NCBI RefSeq assembly: GCF_024343675.1
Contig: NZ_RJUD01000003.1
Location: 186,001 to 250,000 of the forward strand
DNA: 64,000 nucleotides
Direction of reading: 5' to 3'
From: Lacihabitans sp. CS3-21
GTDB lineage: Bacteria; Bacteroidota; Bacteroidia; Cytophagales; Spirosomataceae
Numbering within the stretch: position 1 is the stretch's first letter; each line of letters starts with the position of its first letter. Position numbers and translations under genes: made by a program. A model generated the notes under the pieces. It saw only the letters and a program-made list of their open reading frames with translations, was not told where the DNA came from and searched no databases. Positions 7,702-16,974 of the stretch are shown here, piece after piece.

Positions 7702-10341
7702 TTGAAAACTTGGGAAAAAATATGTCAAATGCTTCTTTGCATACTTCTTTTGGGAGTATCAGAATCTTTGCATGCCCAATTTTACATAAGTCCCAAAGTT
7801 TGTGTAGCTGATATCTCAACTGACCCAGCCACTGGTCAACTCATAGGTTGTGAAAAACGCACTTCATTTTTTGATACAGTAGCTGCGGCTGATGCTTGGT
7901 TTTGGGACTTTGGCGATGGCGGACAATCCAATTCAAGAAATCCTCAGTATGTTTATCAAGCTCCAGGACCTTACACTGTCAGATTGACTAGAACTATGAA
8001 CAATGGCAGTGTTTTGCAAAGTACCACTAGGCAAATTACTGTCGGCACATATCCAACTCAGCCAAAGTTTAATGATAAATTATCTGCTGACACTACTGTT
8101 TGTGAATCAAGTAGTTTAGAGTTAAATCCCTTTAAGTTGCAAATAGCTGGTAATGTGAAATATCGATGGTTTCCGACAGGAGACACCACAAAAACCATAA
8201 CAGTGGACACTACTGGATGTTATTCTGTGGAAGTGTATGATGCTGTGTCGGGTTGTTCTAGGAGTGCCAAAATAAATGTGAAGTTTTGTTTACAAGAAAG
8301 CAGTTCTGGTGGGGGCATCGAAAAATGGTACTTTGGGAAAGGCGGAAGTTTAGAATTTGGCATGGAGGGCGATAGTACAGAAAGAGACTCTTTGGCTGTT
8401 GAGGGCGACTTAAATCCAGATTTGCCACTAGAAAACCCAGCCTTTAAACCTAGCAATTCAAATGAAGTCAGCAAAGTGAATACCAGTGGAGCGGTGGCCA
8501 TGGTTTATGACAAAAATACCAACTTGGTCTTTTACACAGACGGAAACAAGCTATTTGCTGGAAGCGATGATACCGAAATACAAACCGCTGGTGGGGGGAA
8601 TTTTATTATTGGAAATACAAGCAGTTCGCAGGGACTAATGATTGTGCCCAAATCGAATTGCAATGCTTGCAATTATACAGAGTATTATGTCCTTTCACAA
8701 GACCCTGCGACCAAACTTTTGTCGTATTCAGTTGTGGACATGCGATATAATAACAGAAAAGGTGCAGTGGTAGAGCAGAATATCCCACTTTTGTTTACTG
8801 CTTCAGAGAAAATGGCTGGCGTAAGGTCTAGCAACGATTCGGCTTTTGTACTGTATTCATTTGATTATAAAAAAGGAGCATTTAATATTCTTACAATAGA
8901 TTCTACTGGCATAAACACCACAGAACAAATTGTAGGAAGTAATACGTTAGATAGTTTATCAGGAACAGGATACATTGCTATTTCACCAAATGGACGAAAA
9001 TTAGCTCATGGGGTGGTAATAAACGGAAAAAATTATGTGGAGGTTTTTGATAGAAATTTAAATACCAATAGGCTTTCGAATCCTATATTGATAGACTTAA
9101 ATGTGCCTGCACCGCCCACCGTTTATGGAGTAGCTTTTGGTTCAAATAGTGATATTCTTTATACCACTATTAAAGGAAATCCAGCATTGGGACAAGATTC
9201 TCAATTAATTCAATTGGCACTTTTTCTTGGTGATGCGGCCAGTATTTCTGCTGGAAAAGAAATTATTTTACGACGACAAGAAGAGTTTGGAGCTTTGATG
9301 CTTGGGCCAGTTTATGGTATAGGCGAGAAATACCTCTACATGAGTGTAAACAATAAAGATTTTTTGCCCTATCTACAAAATCCCGATGTTAAAGGGAACG
9401 CTGCAGTCGTAGGGCTTTCTTATGTTGCAGGATCTGCAAGTTTTGGTGCTCCATTAGATGGTTTGGCCACTTTGGGTTTACCTAATATTCTTGCTCCCGT
9501 GGCAGAGCAAGAGGGAGAAGGTATTTCGGCAAATTATAGCGGCAATTGCCAAAATTCGCCAACAGTATTTACCACACAAGGGATTTGCAGCCCTATGCGA
9601 AATAAAGTGACTTGGTATTTTGACGATGGAACCAAAAAAGAAGGTACACAAACGTCCTACACCTACACAAAGCCTGGTTGGCATACTATAAAAATGGTAG
9701 TAGAGGTTTTTCAGAAAAGCAAAATCAGCAGTGTGGTCAACAATCAGGTTGTAGATAAACTTACTGAAACAGAATGCACAGAGGAAGAATACACTGGGAC
9801 TATTTATATAAAACCATCACCAACTACGCAAGTGCCAAGGAATTTATACATTTGTTTTGAGGAGTTTGAGAAAAAAGCTTTTGGCCCAAGCCCTAAAGGA
9901 GGTAATAGTTTCGTTTATACTTGGATGACTTCTTTGGGTACGACTCTAAGCAGAGATTCTGCCTACATATTTGACATTCCTGCAACCTATTTACTCGATG
10001 TAGAAAATAATTTTGGATGTCTGACTAAAGACACGGTTACAGTAAAAGAAGGCTGTGAACCCGCCCTCTTTTTACCAGATGTATTTACACCTAACGAAGA
10101 TAACCTCAATAATGATTTTGCAATCATTCCAGCATATATAACTGACTTTGATTTTAAGGTTTTTAACCGTTGGGGGGAGTTGGTGTTTAACTCTAAAAAC
10201 CCTGAAATTAAATGGGATGGAAAGTTTAAAGGCAAGATTTATGGCAACCAATTGTACCCTTACACCATCAATTATCGGTCTAAATATTTTCCTGAAAGAG
10301 GTCAATTACAGACAAGAGGGTCAATATTGATTTTAAAATAA
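7702..10341 (+). CDS. Secreted PKD-domain protein with T9SS type B (CHU_C) C-terminal domain
   Basis: The 879-residue protein appears to start at TTG (7702): a stop codon lies 9 bp upstream in frame, and this start gives a good signal peptide with a basic n-region (MKTWEKICQMLLCILLLGVSESLHAQ). The alternative ATG at 7729 would remove the charges. A PKD domain (WFWDFGDGGQSNSRNPQYVY) covers residues about 40-110. A second PKD-like stretch (WYFDDGTKKEGTQTSYTYTKPGWHTIKM) lies near 640, with WD40/beta-propeller-like sequence between them. Residues about 785-879 (LPDVFTPNEDNLNNDF, FNRWGELVF, NQLYPYTINY) form the gliding motility-associated C-terminal domain that targets proteins through T9SS. It is probably a surface adhesin or gliding accessory protein. 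Confidence 0.9.
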   Translation: MKTWEKICQMLLCILLLGVSESLHAQFYISPKVCVADISTDPATGQLIGCEKRTSFFDTVAAADAWFWDFGDGGQSNSRNPQYVYQAPGPYTVRLTRTMNNGSVLQSTTRQITVGTYPTQPKFNDKLSADTTVCESSSLELNPFKLQIAGNVKYRWFPTGDTTKTITVDTTGCYSVEVYDAVSGCSRSAKINVKFCLQESSSGGGIEKWYFGKGGSLEFGMEGDSTERDSLAVEGDLNPDLPLENPAFKPSNSNEVSKVNTSGAVAMVYDKNTNLVFYTDGNKLFAGSDDTEIQTAGGGNFIIGNTSSSQGLMIVPKSNCNACNYTEYYVLSQDPATKLLSYSVVDMRYNNRKGAVVEQNIPLLFTASEKMAGVRSSNDSAFVLYSFDYKKGAFNILTIDSTGINTTEQIVGSNTLDSLSGTGYIAISPNGRKLAHGVVINGKNYVEVFDRNLNTNRLSNPILIDLNVPAPPTVYGVAFGSNSDILYTTIKGNPALGQDSQLIQLALFLGDAASISAGKEIILRRQEEFGALMLGPVYGIGEKYLYMSVNNKDFLPYLQNPDVKGNAAVVGLSYVAGSASFGAPLDGLATLGLPNILAPVAEQEGEGISANYSGNCQNSPTVFTTQGICSPMRNKVTWYFDDGTKKEGTQTSYTYTKPGWHTIKMVVEVFQKSKISSVVNNQVVDKLTETECTEEEYTGTIYIKPSPTTQVPRNLYICFEEFEKKAFGPSPKGGNSFVYTWMTSLGTTLSRDSAYIFDIPATYLLDVENNFGCLTKDTVTVKEGCEPALFLPDVFTPNEDNLNNDFAIIPAYITDFDFKVFNRWGELVFNSKNPEIKWDGKFKGKIYGNQLYPYTINYRSKYFPERGQLQTRGSILILK

Positions 10342-10376
10342 TAGCAAATCTGAAAAGCATTTAGCTCAATCCCCTT

Positions 10377-10384
10377 TATATTTG
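10377..10384 (+). promoter_or_regulatory. Bacteroidota -7 box (TATATTTG) upstream of ruvB
   Basis: TATATTTG matches the TAnnTTTG consensus and lies 38 bp before the ruvB start. No clear TTTG -33 box was seen at the right distance, so this is only a candidate. Confidence 0.35.
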
Positions 10385-10422
10385 AACTTAGGTTAGTTTT
10401 TCCTGAAAATAATATTCGAAAC

Positions 10423-11448
10423 ATGCGTCAAGATTTTTTAACTGGAAATGATGAGGGAATGAGCCCAGGAGAAAAAGACTTCGAAAGGGCACTAAGGCCT
10501 ATTTCGTTTGACGATTTTGCAGGGCAAGATAAAATTTTAGAAAATCTCAAGGTTTTTGTGAAAGCAGCAAAAATGCGAAACGAGGCTTTAGATCATGTGC
10601 TGCTGCATGGACCGCCTGGTTTGGGCAAAACAACACTTTCACACATAGTAGCCAACGAATTAGGAGCCAGTCTTAAAATCACCTCAGGGCCAGTGTTGGA
10701 CAAACCAAGTGATTTGGCTGGCTTACTAACTTCATTAGATACCAATGATGTCCTTTTTATAGACGAAATACATCGGTTGAATCCTATTGTGGAAGAATAT
10801 TTGTATTCGGCCATGGAAGATTACAAGATAGACATCATGTTAGACTCTGGCCCAAATGCCCGAAGCGTTCAGATTGGTCTAAATCCCTTCACTTTGGTTG
10901 GAGCCACTACACGTTCAGGTTTGCTTACTTCACCTTTAAGGGCAAGGTTTGGAATAAATGCCAGATTGGAATATTACGACGCCGAACTTTTAAGTAAAAT
11001 ATTGGTACGGTCCGCTCAAATACTCAATACACCCATTGATGAAAAAGGGGCGTTTGAAATTGCTCGAAGAAGTAGAGGAACACCCAGGATTGCCAATAAT
11101 CTATTGCGTAGAACCCGTGATTTTGCTCAGGTAAAAGGCAATGGATTCATAACCATAGAAATAGCCGAAATGGCACTTTCAGCTTTAGAAGTTGATCAAG
11201 ATGGCCTTGATGAGATGGACAACAGGATTTTGTTGACCATTGTAGAGAAATTCAAAGGAGGCCCAGTAGGATTATCTACTATAGCAACTGCGGTAGGAGA
11301 GGAGGCCGAAACCATTGAGGAAGTCTATGAGCCGTTTTTGATACAAGAAGGTTTTCTAAAAAGAACTGCTAGAGGTCGTGAAGCTACAGAAAAAGCGTAC
11401 CGACATTTGAATCTCGTACCCAAATACAAATTAGGAGAGTTATTTTAG
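10423..11448 (+). CDS. ruvB: Holliday junction branch-migration helicase RuvB
   Basis: This 341-residue protein has the usual RuvB length. It shows Walker [13 protein letters not shown] (residues about 63-74), Walker [11 protein letters not shown] (about 110-119), the sensor region [18 protein letters not shown] with the arginine finger, and a winged-helix C-terminus ([30 protein letters not shown]). It forms the ring motor of the RuvABC complex, driving branch migration during recombinational repair. It stands as a single gene here, not beside ruvA or ruvC. A strong hairpin terminator follows at 11,488. Confidence 0.97.
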   Translation: MRQDFLTGNDEGMSPGEKDFERALRPISFDDFAGQDKILENLKVFVKAAKMRNEALDHVLLHGPPGLGKTTLSHIVANELGASLKITSGPVLDKPSDLAGLLTSLDTNDVLFIDEIHRLNPIVEEYLYSAMEDYKIDIMLDSGPNARSVQIGLNPFTLVGATTRSGLLTSPLRARFGINARLEYYDAELLSKILVRSAQILNTPIDEKGAFEIARRSRGTPRIANNLLRRTRDFAQVKGNGFITIEIAEMALSALEVDQDGLDEMDNRILLTIVEKFKGGPVGLSTIATAVGEEAETIEEVYEPFLIQEGFLKRTARGREATEKAYRHLNLVPKYKLGELF

Positions 11449-11487
11449 ACTGAAAAGGTTTTATTTAGCATTTTTATTTTTATTTTT

Positions 11488-11530
11488 ATCACTGTATTTA
11501 GATTTTATTGTCTAAAAACAGTGATTTTCT
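11488..11530 (+). terminator. Rho-independent terminator of ruvB
   Basis: A 15-bp stem with one mismatch (ATCACTGTATTTAGA at 11488-11502 with TCTAAAAACAGTGAT at 11511-11525) is followed by TTTCTTTTT. Confidence 0.75.
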
Positions 11531-11580
11531 TTTTAAATATCTATTAAACAGACCATTAATTATTATAAAATCGAATCTAT

Positions 11581-13440
11581 ATGTCCATAGGAAAATTGAA
11601 AAGAGAGCAAGAAGAAACCGTAAAAATTGAGAGAAAGACCTCAGCAAAGCCGATTCTTTTTGAAATAGCCTGGGAGGTTTGTAATCAAGTGGGAGGTATT
11701 TACACCGTTATTCGCTCCAAAGTGCCAGCCATGGTAGAAGAATGGGGCGATAATTACTGCCTTATTGGGCCATATTTTGCACAAACTGCGGGTATAGAAT
11801 TTGAAAGATTAGACAACGACGACTCCATATTTTCTAAAGCTGCACAAGGGTTAAGAGATAAAGGCATGGAGGTGTACTATGGTCGTTGGTTAGTAACTGG
11901 TAAGCCAAGAATTATCCTGATAGATTTCAATGCTAATTTGGCCAAAGTGGATATGCTCAAGTTTGAGCTTTGGGAAAGACATAAAATATCAACCATCAAC
12001 TGTGAAGATTTGGTAAACCGAGTGATTGCTTTCGGTGACTTGGTGAAGCAATACCTTCAATCTTTTGTCGAAGATCACAGCAAAAAACAAGAGGTAATTG
12101 CTCATTTCCATGAATGGATGGCCTCTACTGCATTAATAGATTTAAGAAAAGACAAGGTCAATATTGGCACGGTGTTTACTACCCACGCCACCATGTTGGG
12201 AAGATACATAGCGGGTAATGTTAACGACTTTTATGAAAAACTACACAGATATGATTGGGAAAAAGAAGCCAAAAACTATGGCATTGAAGCCCAGGCTGGT
12301 ATAGAGAGACAGTCGGCTCAGCTTTGTCATGTATTGACAACGGTTAGCGATGTTACAGCAAAAGAATGCGAAGTGTTTTTTGGAAGAATTTGTGATTTAA
12401 TTCTTCCTAATGGTCTGAACATTACCCGATTTGCAGCTACTCACGAGTTTCAGAATTTGCACCTCAAATACAAGCAGAAAATCAATCAGTTTGTGATGGG
12501 GCATTTCTTTCAGAGCTACTCATGGGATCTTGACAATACCCTATATTTCTTTACATCGGGTCGATATGAGTTCAAAAATAAAGGCTATGACCTTACGTTA
12601 GAAGCCCTTAAAAGATTGAATTTTAAGATTGTACAGTCAGGATTAGACATGACTGTAGTGATGTTTATGATTACCAAAAACCCTGTACATTCTATTGATC
12701 CTCAGGTGCTCCAGTCACGTGCAGTGATGGAAGAAATCCGCCAGACATGTGAGTCGATGGAGAAGGAAATTGGAGAGCATCTCTTTCATGCATCGGCATC
12801 CAACGAAGACGCAAACTTGCCAGATCTTAATGAATTTGTAAGTGAATATTGGAGACTTAGACTAAGAAGAACTATACAAACTTGGAGAACCAAAACGCTT
12901 CCTCGTACTGTCACCCACTTACTTAAAGAGCCAGACGACATCACGGATTTCTTTGAGAAAACTAACCTCATGAATCACCAGCAAGACAGAGTTAAGTTTG
13001 TATATCACCCTGATTTTATTTCGCCTACCAATCCACTTTTTGGTTTAGAGTATAGCCAATTTGTGAGAGGTTGTCACTTGGGTGTTTTTCCAAGTTATTA
13101 TGAGCCATGGGGTTATACACCGCTAGAGTGCGTTGTGCGAGGAATTCCTACGGTTACCAGTGACCTTTCGGGTTTTGGAGATTTTATGATGCAGCTTATG
13201 GATGATTATGAAAATGTGGGTGTTTATGTAGTAAATCGGAAAGACCAAAACTTCGATAAAGCAGCAGATCAATTGGCCAATATCATGTTTAAGTTTGTAA
13301 CCATGACTCGCCGTGATAGAATTATGCAAAGAAATAGAGTAGAAAACATATCTGATGTGTTTGACTGGACCAATCTCAGGGCTTATTATGACACCGCTCA
13401 TGACTTGGCCTTGAAGAAAAAAGGTTTGGGGAAAAGTTAA
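11581..13440 (+). CDS. Glycogen synthase, GT3 (eukaryote-like) family
   Basis: The 619-residue protein carries FEIAWEVCNQVGGIYTVIRSKVPAM (residues about 28-52), a hallmark of GT3 glycogen synthases of animals and fungi, which Bacteroidota also use instead of GT5 GlgA. Other conserved stretches are HFHEWMAS, VFTTHATMLGRY, LPNGLNI and the C-terminal nucleotide-sugar-binding block GVFPSYYEPWGYTPLECVVRGIPTVTSDLSGFG, which holds the catalytic Glu. It should extend alpha-1,4-glucan from UDP-glucose (or ADP-glucose) in the cytoplasm. It is monocistronic with its own terminator. The donor specificity is not visible. Confidence 0.93.
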   Translation: MSIGKLKREQEETVKIERKTSAKPILFEIAWEVCNQVGGIYTVIRSKVPAMVEEWGDNYCLIGPYFAQTAGIEFERLDNDDSIFSKAAQGLRDKGMEVYYGRWLVTGKPRIILIDFNANLAKVDMLKFELWERHKISTINCEDLVNRVIAFGDLVKQYLQSFVEDHSKKQEVIAHFHEWMASTALIDLRKDKVNIGTVFTTHATMLGRYIAGNVNDFYEKLHRYDWEKEAKNYGIEAQAGIERQSAQLCHVLTTVSDVTAKECEVFFGRICDLILPNGLNITRFAATHEFQNLHLKYKQKINQFVMGHFFQSYSWDLDNTLYFFTSGRYEFKNKGYDLTLEALKRLNFKIVQSGLDMTVVMFMITKNPVHSIDPQVLQSRAVMEEIRQTCESMEKEIGEHLFHASASNEDANLPDLNEFVSEYWRLRLRRTIQTWRTKTLPRTVTHLLKEPDDITDFFEKTNLMNHQQDRVKFVYHPDFISPTNPLFGLEYSQFVRGCHLGVFPSYYEPWGYTPLECVVRGIPTVTSDLSGFGDFMMQLMDDYENVGVYVVNRKDQNFDKAADQLANIMFKFVTMTRRDRIMQRNRVENISDVFDWTNLRAYYDTAHDLALKKKGLGKS

Positions 13441-13458
13441 AATCCTGAATTTTGTAAA

Positions 13459-13492
13459 TGATTGTAAATTAAGTATTTACAATCATTTTTTG
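13459..13492 (+). terminator. Rho-independent terminator of glycogen synthase
   Basis: A perfect 11-bp stem (TGATTGTAAAT at 13459-13469 with ATTTACAATCA at 13475-13485) with a 5-base loop is followed by a TTTTTTG run. Confidence 0.85.
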
Positions 13493-13495
13493 TTT

Positions 13496-13529
13496 TTTGG
13501 TATTAAAATCGTGCAATTTTGTATTTTTG
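13496..13529 (+). promoter_or_regulatory. Bacteroidota-type promoter for plsY
   Basis: A TTTG -33 box (13496-13499) and a TATTTTTG -7 box (13522-13529) are 22 bp apart, and the -7 box ends 23 bp before the plsY ATG. It sits directly behind the preceding terminator. Confidence 0.55.
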
Positions 13530-13552
13530 CAGAATAATACTCAAAAGACCGA

Positions 13553-14149
13553 ATGTATTTGAAAATTGGCGTTTTCTTTTTGGCATATTTGATGGGTTCT
13601 ATCCCGACAGCGTTTTGGTATGCAAAATATTTTCATGGAATAGATATCAGGCAGCACGGAAGTGGTAATGTTGGGGCTACAAATTCATTAAGGGTTTTAG
13701 GAAAAAAAGCGGGAATTATCGTTTTGATATTTGATTTGCTAAAAGGACTTTTGCCAGTATTACTGAGTAGATATTTAGGTTTTTCAGAAGAAGAAACTTT
13801 CTTGGTGGGGATAGTCAGTATTTTAGGGCATATTTGGTCAGTCTTTGCCAATTTTAAAGGTGGAAAGGGTATTGCAACCTCCTTGGGTGTAATTCTGGCG
13901 GTATCGCCTGCTGGTGCAGTTGTGAGCGTGTTGGTATTTGTTGCTGTGGTTTTTTTTACAAAATACGTTTCCCTAGGTTCTTTATTGGCAGGATTAACAT
14001 TTGTTCTATATTATCTACTTTTCAATTCCAGCCAAACATTAATGTCTTTAATTGCCTTTTTATTATTTGTATTATTGGTGTATACCCATCGAGAAAATAT
14101 TAAAAAACTGCTAAAAGGAACAGAGAATAAGCTTTCATCAAAAAAATAA
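13553..14149 (+). CDS. plsY: Glycerol-3-phosphate acyltransferase PlsY
   Basis: The 198-residue inner-membrane protein has about five hydrophobic helices and the three PlsY motifs: GSIPTAFW (near residue 16), HGSGNVGATNSLRVLG (near 36) and FKGGKGIATSLG (near 101). It transfers acyl groups from acyl-phosphate to glycerol-3-phosphate, the first step of phospholipid synthesis. It is tail-to-tail with recO, only 1 bp separating the two stop codons. Confidence 0.96.
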   Translation: MYLKIGVFFLAYLMGSIPTAFWYAKYFHGIDIRQHGSGNVGATNSLRVLGKKAGIIVLIFDLLKGLLPVLLSRYLGFSEEETFLVGIVSILGHIWSVFANFKGGKGIATSLGVILAVSPAGAVVSVLVFVAVVFFTKYVSLGSLLAGLTFVLYYLLFNSSQTLMSLIAFLLFVLLVYTHRENIKKLLKGTENKLSSKK

Positions 14150-14150
14150 G

Positions 14151-14834
14151 CTACTCTAAAACTTCCTTCAAAACACCCATTGAACGAAGATTGCCGAAAC
14201 CTTCCACATGAATTTTATAGTATTGGAGTATCAGCTCCAAGATCTTTATTCTAAGAGCCTTACTGATTTGTAAACTTGTACCAAAGTCCTGTTGAATCAG
14301 CTCTTTAATAAGTTTTTTCTCTTCAGAATTTACCGGTAGGGCGTGTTCGTTAAGTTGATTCACCACGTCATCTTCACTCTCTGGACCAAAACCCAGATAA
14401 AAACAATAATTAATCAAAAAATAAAGATGGAAATTCTCTATTTGTTCCTCATTTTGGTCTAAATATTTCAGGGAGTCCTCTAAGAAATTAAAAAGTGGGG
14501 TATTTTCAGAATGTTCTTTGAGACTGTTATTCAGGACTTCGTTTATGAAAATTGCCAAGCTTGATTTCTTGATGTCTACCGTTATAGTGTGATAGGGATA
14601 CAAGCATTTTATTTCAGATATTCGATGGATTTCCTTTTTTGTGTCATGATAGACCACTAAGTCGAGCAATGTAAGTGGTTGGAATAAAGCAATTTTGTTT
14701 TTTCCTTTGGCACTTCTTACTCCATTTTCAATGTAGGTTTGAATTCCAAACGCTTCAGTATAGATTTTTACAATGATGGAAGTTTCTTTGTATTTAACAA
14801 AACTGATGACAATTCCCTTAGTTTTATGTAGCAT
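14151..14834 (-). CDS. recO: DNA repair protein RecO
   Basis: The 227-residue protein begins with the RecO OB-fold signature (LHKTKGIVISFVKYKETSIIVKIYTEAFG), followed by the alpha-helical C-terminal domain. Cysteines of the zinc finger seen in many RecO proteins are absent, as is common in Bacteroidota (family recollection). RecO with RecR loads RecA on SSB-coated single-stranded DNA in the RecF pathway. Its start overlaps the end of the oxidase subunit III gene by 11 bp, suggesting translational coupling. Confidence 0.9.
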   Translation of the reverse strand: MLHKTKGIVISFVKYKETSIIVKIYTEAFGIQTYIENGVRSAKGKNKIALFQPLTLLDLVVYHDTKKEIHRISEIKCLYPYHTITVDIKKSSLAIFINEVLNNSLKEHSENTPLFNFLEDSLKYLDQNEEQIENFHLYFLINYCFYLGFGPESEDDVVNQLNEHALPVNSEEKKLIKELIQQDFGTSLQISKALRIKILELILQYYKIHVEGFGNLRSMGVLKEVLE

Positions 14835-15414
14835 GATACAACAAAAATAAGAAAATTAAAAGCCAAAGTGCATCCAGAAAGTGCCAATAAATATAAATGA
14901 GTTTGAAATTAAGCTGATTTGGGGGGTTAACACTGTACACAAATGAATCAACATAAGATTTGTTTCTAAAAACCTTAGCTACAGTGATGGAAAGAGCTAC
15001 AATCCCGCCAAATGCATGCAAAATATGCAAACCGGAAAGTATGAATAAAAAAGAAGCTCCTGTATGATTGGCCATTGTAAAGCCTTTATTGGATAATTCC
15101 ATCCACCCCGTAATTTGTAAAACTAAGAAGAGTAGCCCAAATAAGTAAGTAAACCCCAAATATCTTTTGAAAGCAACAAATTGCTGCTCAATTAACTCCT
15201 TTTTAGCTAAAAATATGGTTAAACTACTCAAAATAATTACTAATGAACTGGCCCAAAAAACTTTAGGTATGACCAAAGGAATATTTTGGTTAATCAATTC
15301 TTTTTTCAGAAAAATTAGGAAAACAGCTAAGAACAAAAGTGCACTACCAAAAATGGCCAAATATAGCATGAATGCAAATGGCTCTCTTCTTTTACTAAAT
15401 TTGTTTTCGCTCAT
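14824..15414 (-). CDS. Heme-copper oxidase subunit III-like membrane protein
   Basis: The 196-residue protein has about five transmembrane helices and COX3-type sequence such as GFTMANHTGASFLFILSGLHILHAFGGIVAL and a C-terminal IYWHFLDALWLLIFLFLLYH. Subunit III stabilises the aa3- or bo3-type oxidase core in the inner membrane. No other oxidase gene is nearby, and the gene overlaps recO by 11 bp. It is therefore an orphan or extra subunit III. Confidence 0.85.
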   Translation of the reverse strand: MSENKFSKRREPFAFMLYLAIFGSALLFLAVFLIFLKKELINQNIPLVIPKVFWASSLVIILSSLTIFLAKKELIEQQFVAFKRYLGFTYLFGLLFLVLQITGWMELSNKGFTMANHTGASFLFILSGLHILHAFGGIVALSITVAKVFRNKSYVDSFVYSVNPPNQLNFKLIYIYWHFLDALWLLIFLFLLYHAT

Positions 15415-15639
15415 TTTTTGATTCTCGGCTTCCTTAGATATTCAATTTATTATCGACTTCTATAACAAAACAAAGGTTTTACATAAAAGTTTGATTCATT
15501 TGTATTTTAAAATTCTAGCAGAGGATAAGTCCATAAATCTTTATTTTCAAGCTTATTTCTTTCAATTTTATAAATACCTGCCATTCAAATACTGTTTTGT
15601 AATGTTTTTCTTCGACCTTTGCACCGAGAAAAATACAAG

Positions 15640-16950
15640 ATGAAAACAAAAGGAAATCGTAAGTCGAAAATAAATATAGTTACACTAGGTTGTTCAAAAA
15701 ACTTAGTGGATTCAGAGATATTATATACACAACTTAAAGGAAATGGCTTAACTGTAACCCACGAAGCAGAAAAGGACGATGCTCAAATAGTAGTTATCAA
15801 TACTTGTGGATTTATAGACAATGCTAAGCAAGAAAGCATCGACACCATACTAAGATATGTAGAAGCCAAAGAGGCAGGTCATATTGAAAAAGTTATCGTT
15901 ACGGGTTGTTTATCACACCGTTATAAAGACGAATTAGAAAAAGAAATTCCTTTGGTGGACTCTTGGTTTGGTACTAATGAACTTCCTCGCCTGCTAAAAA
16001 CACTTAAGGCTGACTACAAGAAAGAACTAGTTGGTGAGAGGCTTTTAACTACGCCTGCTCATTATGCTTATCTTAAGATTGCAGAAGGCTGCGACAGACC
16101 CTGTAGCTTTTGTGCTATTCCGCTTATGCGAGGCAAACACGAGTCTCGCCCGATGGAAGAGCTATTGCTATCTGCCAAAAACTTGGCCGCAAAAGGTACA
16201 AAAGAAATCATCCTTATAGCTCAAGACCTCACTTATTATGGTTTAGATATTTATAAAAAACGAAATCTTGCCGAGTTTTTAGATAGATTGTCAGATGTTG
16301 AAGGTATCGATTGGATTCGTTTGCAATACGCCTATCCTTCAGGTTTTCCGATGGATATTTTGGATGTTATGGCCAGCAAGCCTAATATTTGTAAATATCT
16401 TGATATGCCTTTACAGCATGGTTCTTCAGAAATGTTGAAAATTATGCGAAGAGGTATTGATAGGCCTAAAACAGAGCAACTTTTGGCGGACATTAGAAGC
16501 AAAGTGCCCGATATAGCCATTCGGACAACGCTCATTGCTGGGCATCCGGGCGAAACAGAGGAAATGTTTGAAGAAATGCATGATTTCGTGAAATCTCAGC
16601 GATTTGATAGGCTTGGCGTTTTTCAATATTCACATGAAGACGATACCCATTCATATCAAATGAACGATGATATTCCAGCAGAAGAAAAGCAAGAAAGGGT
16701 AGATATAATCATGGAATTACAGCAAGGAATTTCTGAGGAACTCAATCAAAAGAAAGTAGGAAATACGTATAAAGTACTTTTTGATAGAAAAGAAAGCGGT
16801 TATTTCATAGGAAGAACCCAGTTTGATTCTCCTGAAGTTGACAACGAGGTTTTGGTTTCTGCTGACGAATATGTTCGACTTGGAGATTTTGCTGATGTTA
16901 AAATAACCAGTGCTGCCGAATTTGATTTATACGGAACACTCGTGAAATAG
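15640..16950 (+). CDS. rimO: Ribosomal protein S12 methylthiotransferase RimO
   Basis: I place the start at the ATG 15640 (MKTKGNRKSKINIVTLGCSKN). An in-frame TTG at 15619 would lengthen it but lies in a CTTTG stretch that looks like promoter. The protein has an N-terminal UPF0004 domain (LGCSKN, INTCGFIDNAKQES), the radical SAM cluster motif CDRPCSFC (cysteines near residues 150, 154 and 157), the downstream block PLQHGSSEMLKIMRRG, and a C-terminal TRAM domain. It methylthiolates an aspartate of ribosomal protein S12 using two iron-sulfur clusters and S-adenosylmethionine. It is convergent with the following gene, 24 bp away. Confidence 0.95.
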   Translation: MKTKGNRKSKINIVTLGCSKNLVDSEILYTQLKGNGLTVTHEAEKDDAQIVVINTCGFIDNAKQESIDTILRYVEAKEAGHIEKVIVTGCLSHRYKDELEKEIPLVDSWFGTNELPRLLKTLKADYKKELVGERLLTTPAHYAYLKIAEGCDRPCSFCAIPLMRGKHESRPMEELLLSAKNLAAKGTKEIILIAQDLTYYGLDIYKKRNLAEFLDRLSDVEGIDWIRLQYAYPSGFPMDILDVMASKPNICKYLDMPLQHGSSEMLKIMRRGIDRPKTEQLLADIRSKVPDIAIRTTLIAGHPGETEEMFEEMHDFVKSQRFDRLGVFQYSHEDDTHSYQMNDDIPAEEKQERVDIIMELQQGISEELNQKKVGNTYKVLFDRKESGYFIGRTQFDSPEVDNEVLVSADEYVRLGDFADVKITSAAEFDLYGTLVK

Positions 16951-16974
16951 TAAATAAGGATTTTTCGCCTTAGT

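Noticed and set aside
15619-15639. N-terminal extension of RimO from TTG 15619
   Set aside because: The extra seven codons start at TTG inside a CTTTG stretch resembling promoter, and the family start fits ATG 15640.
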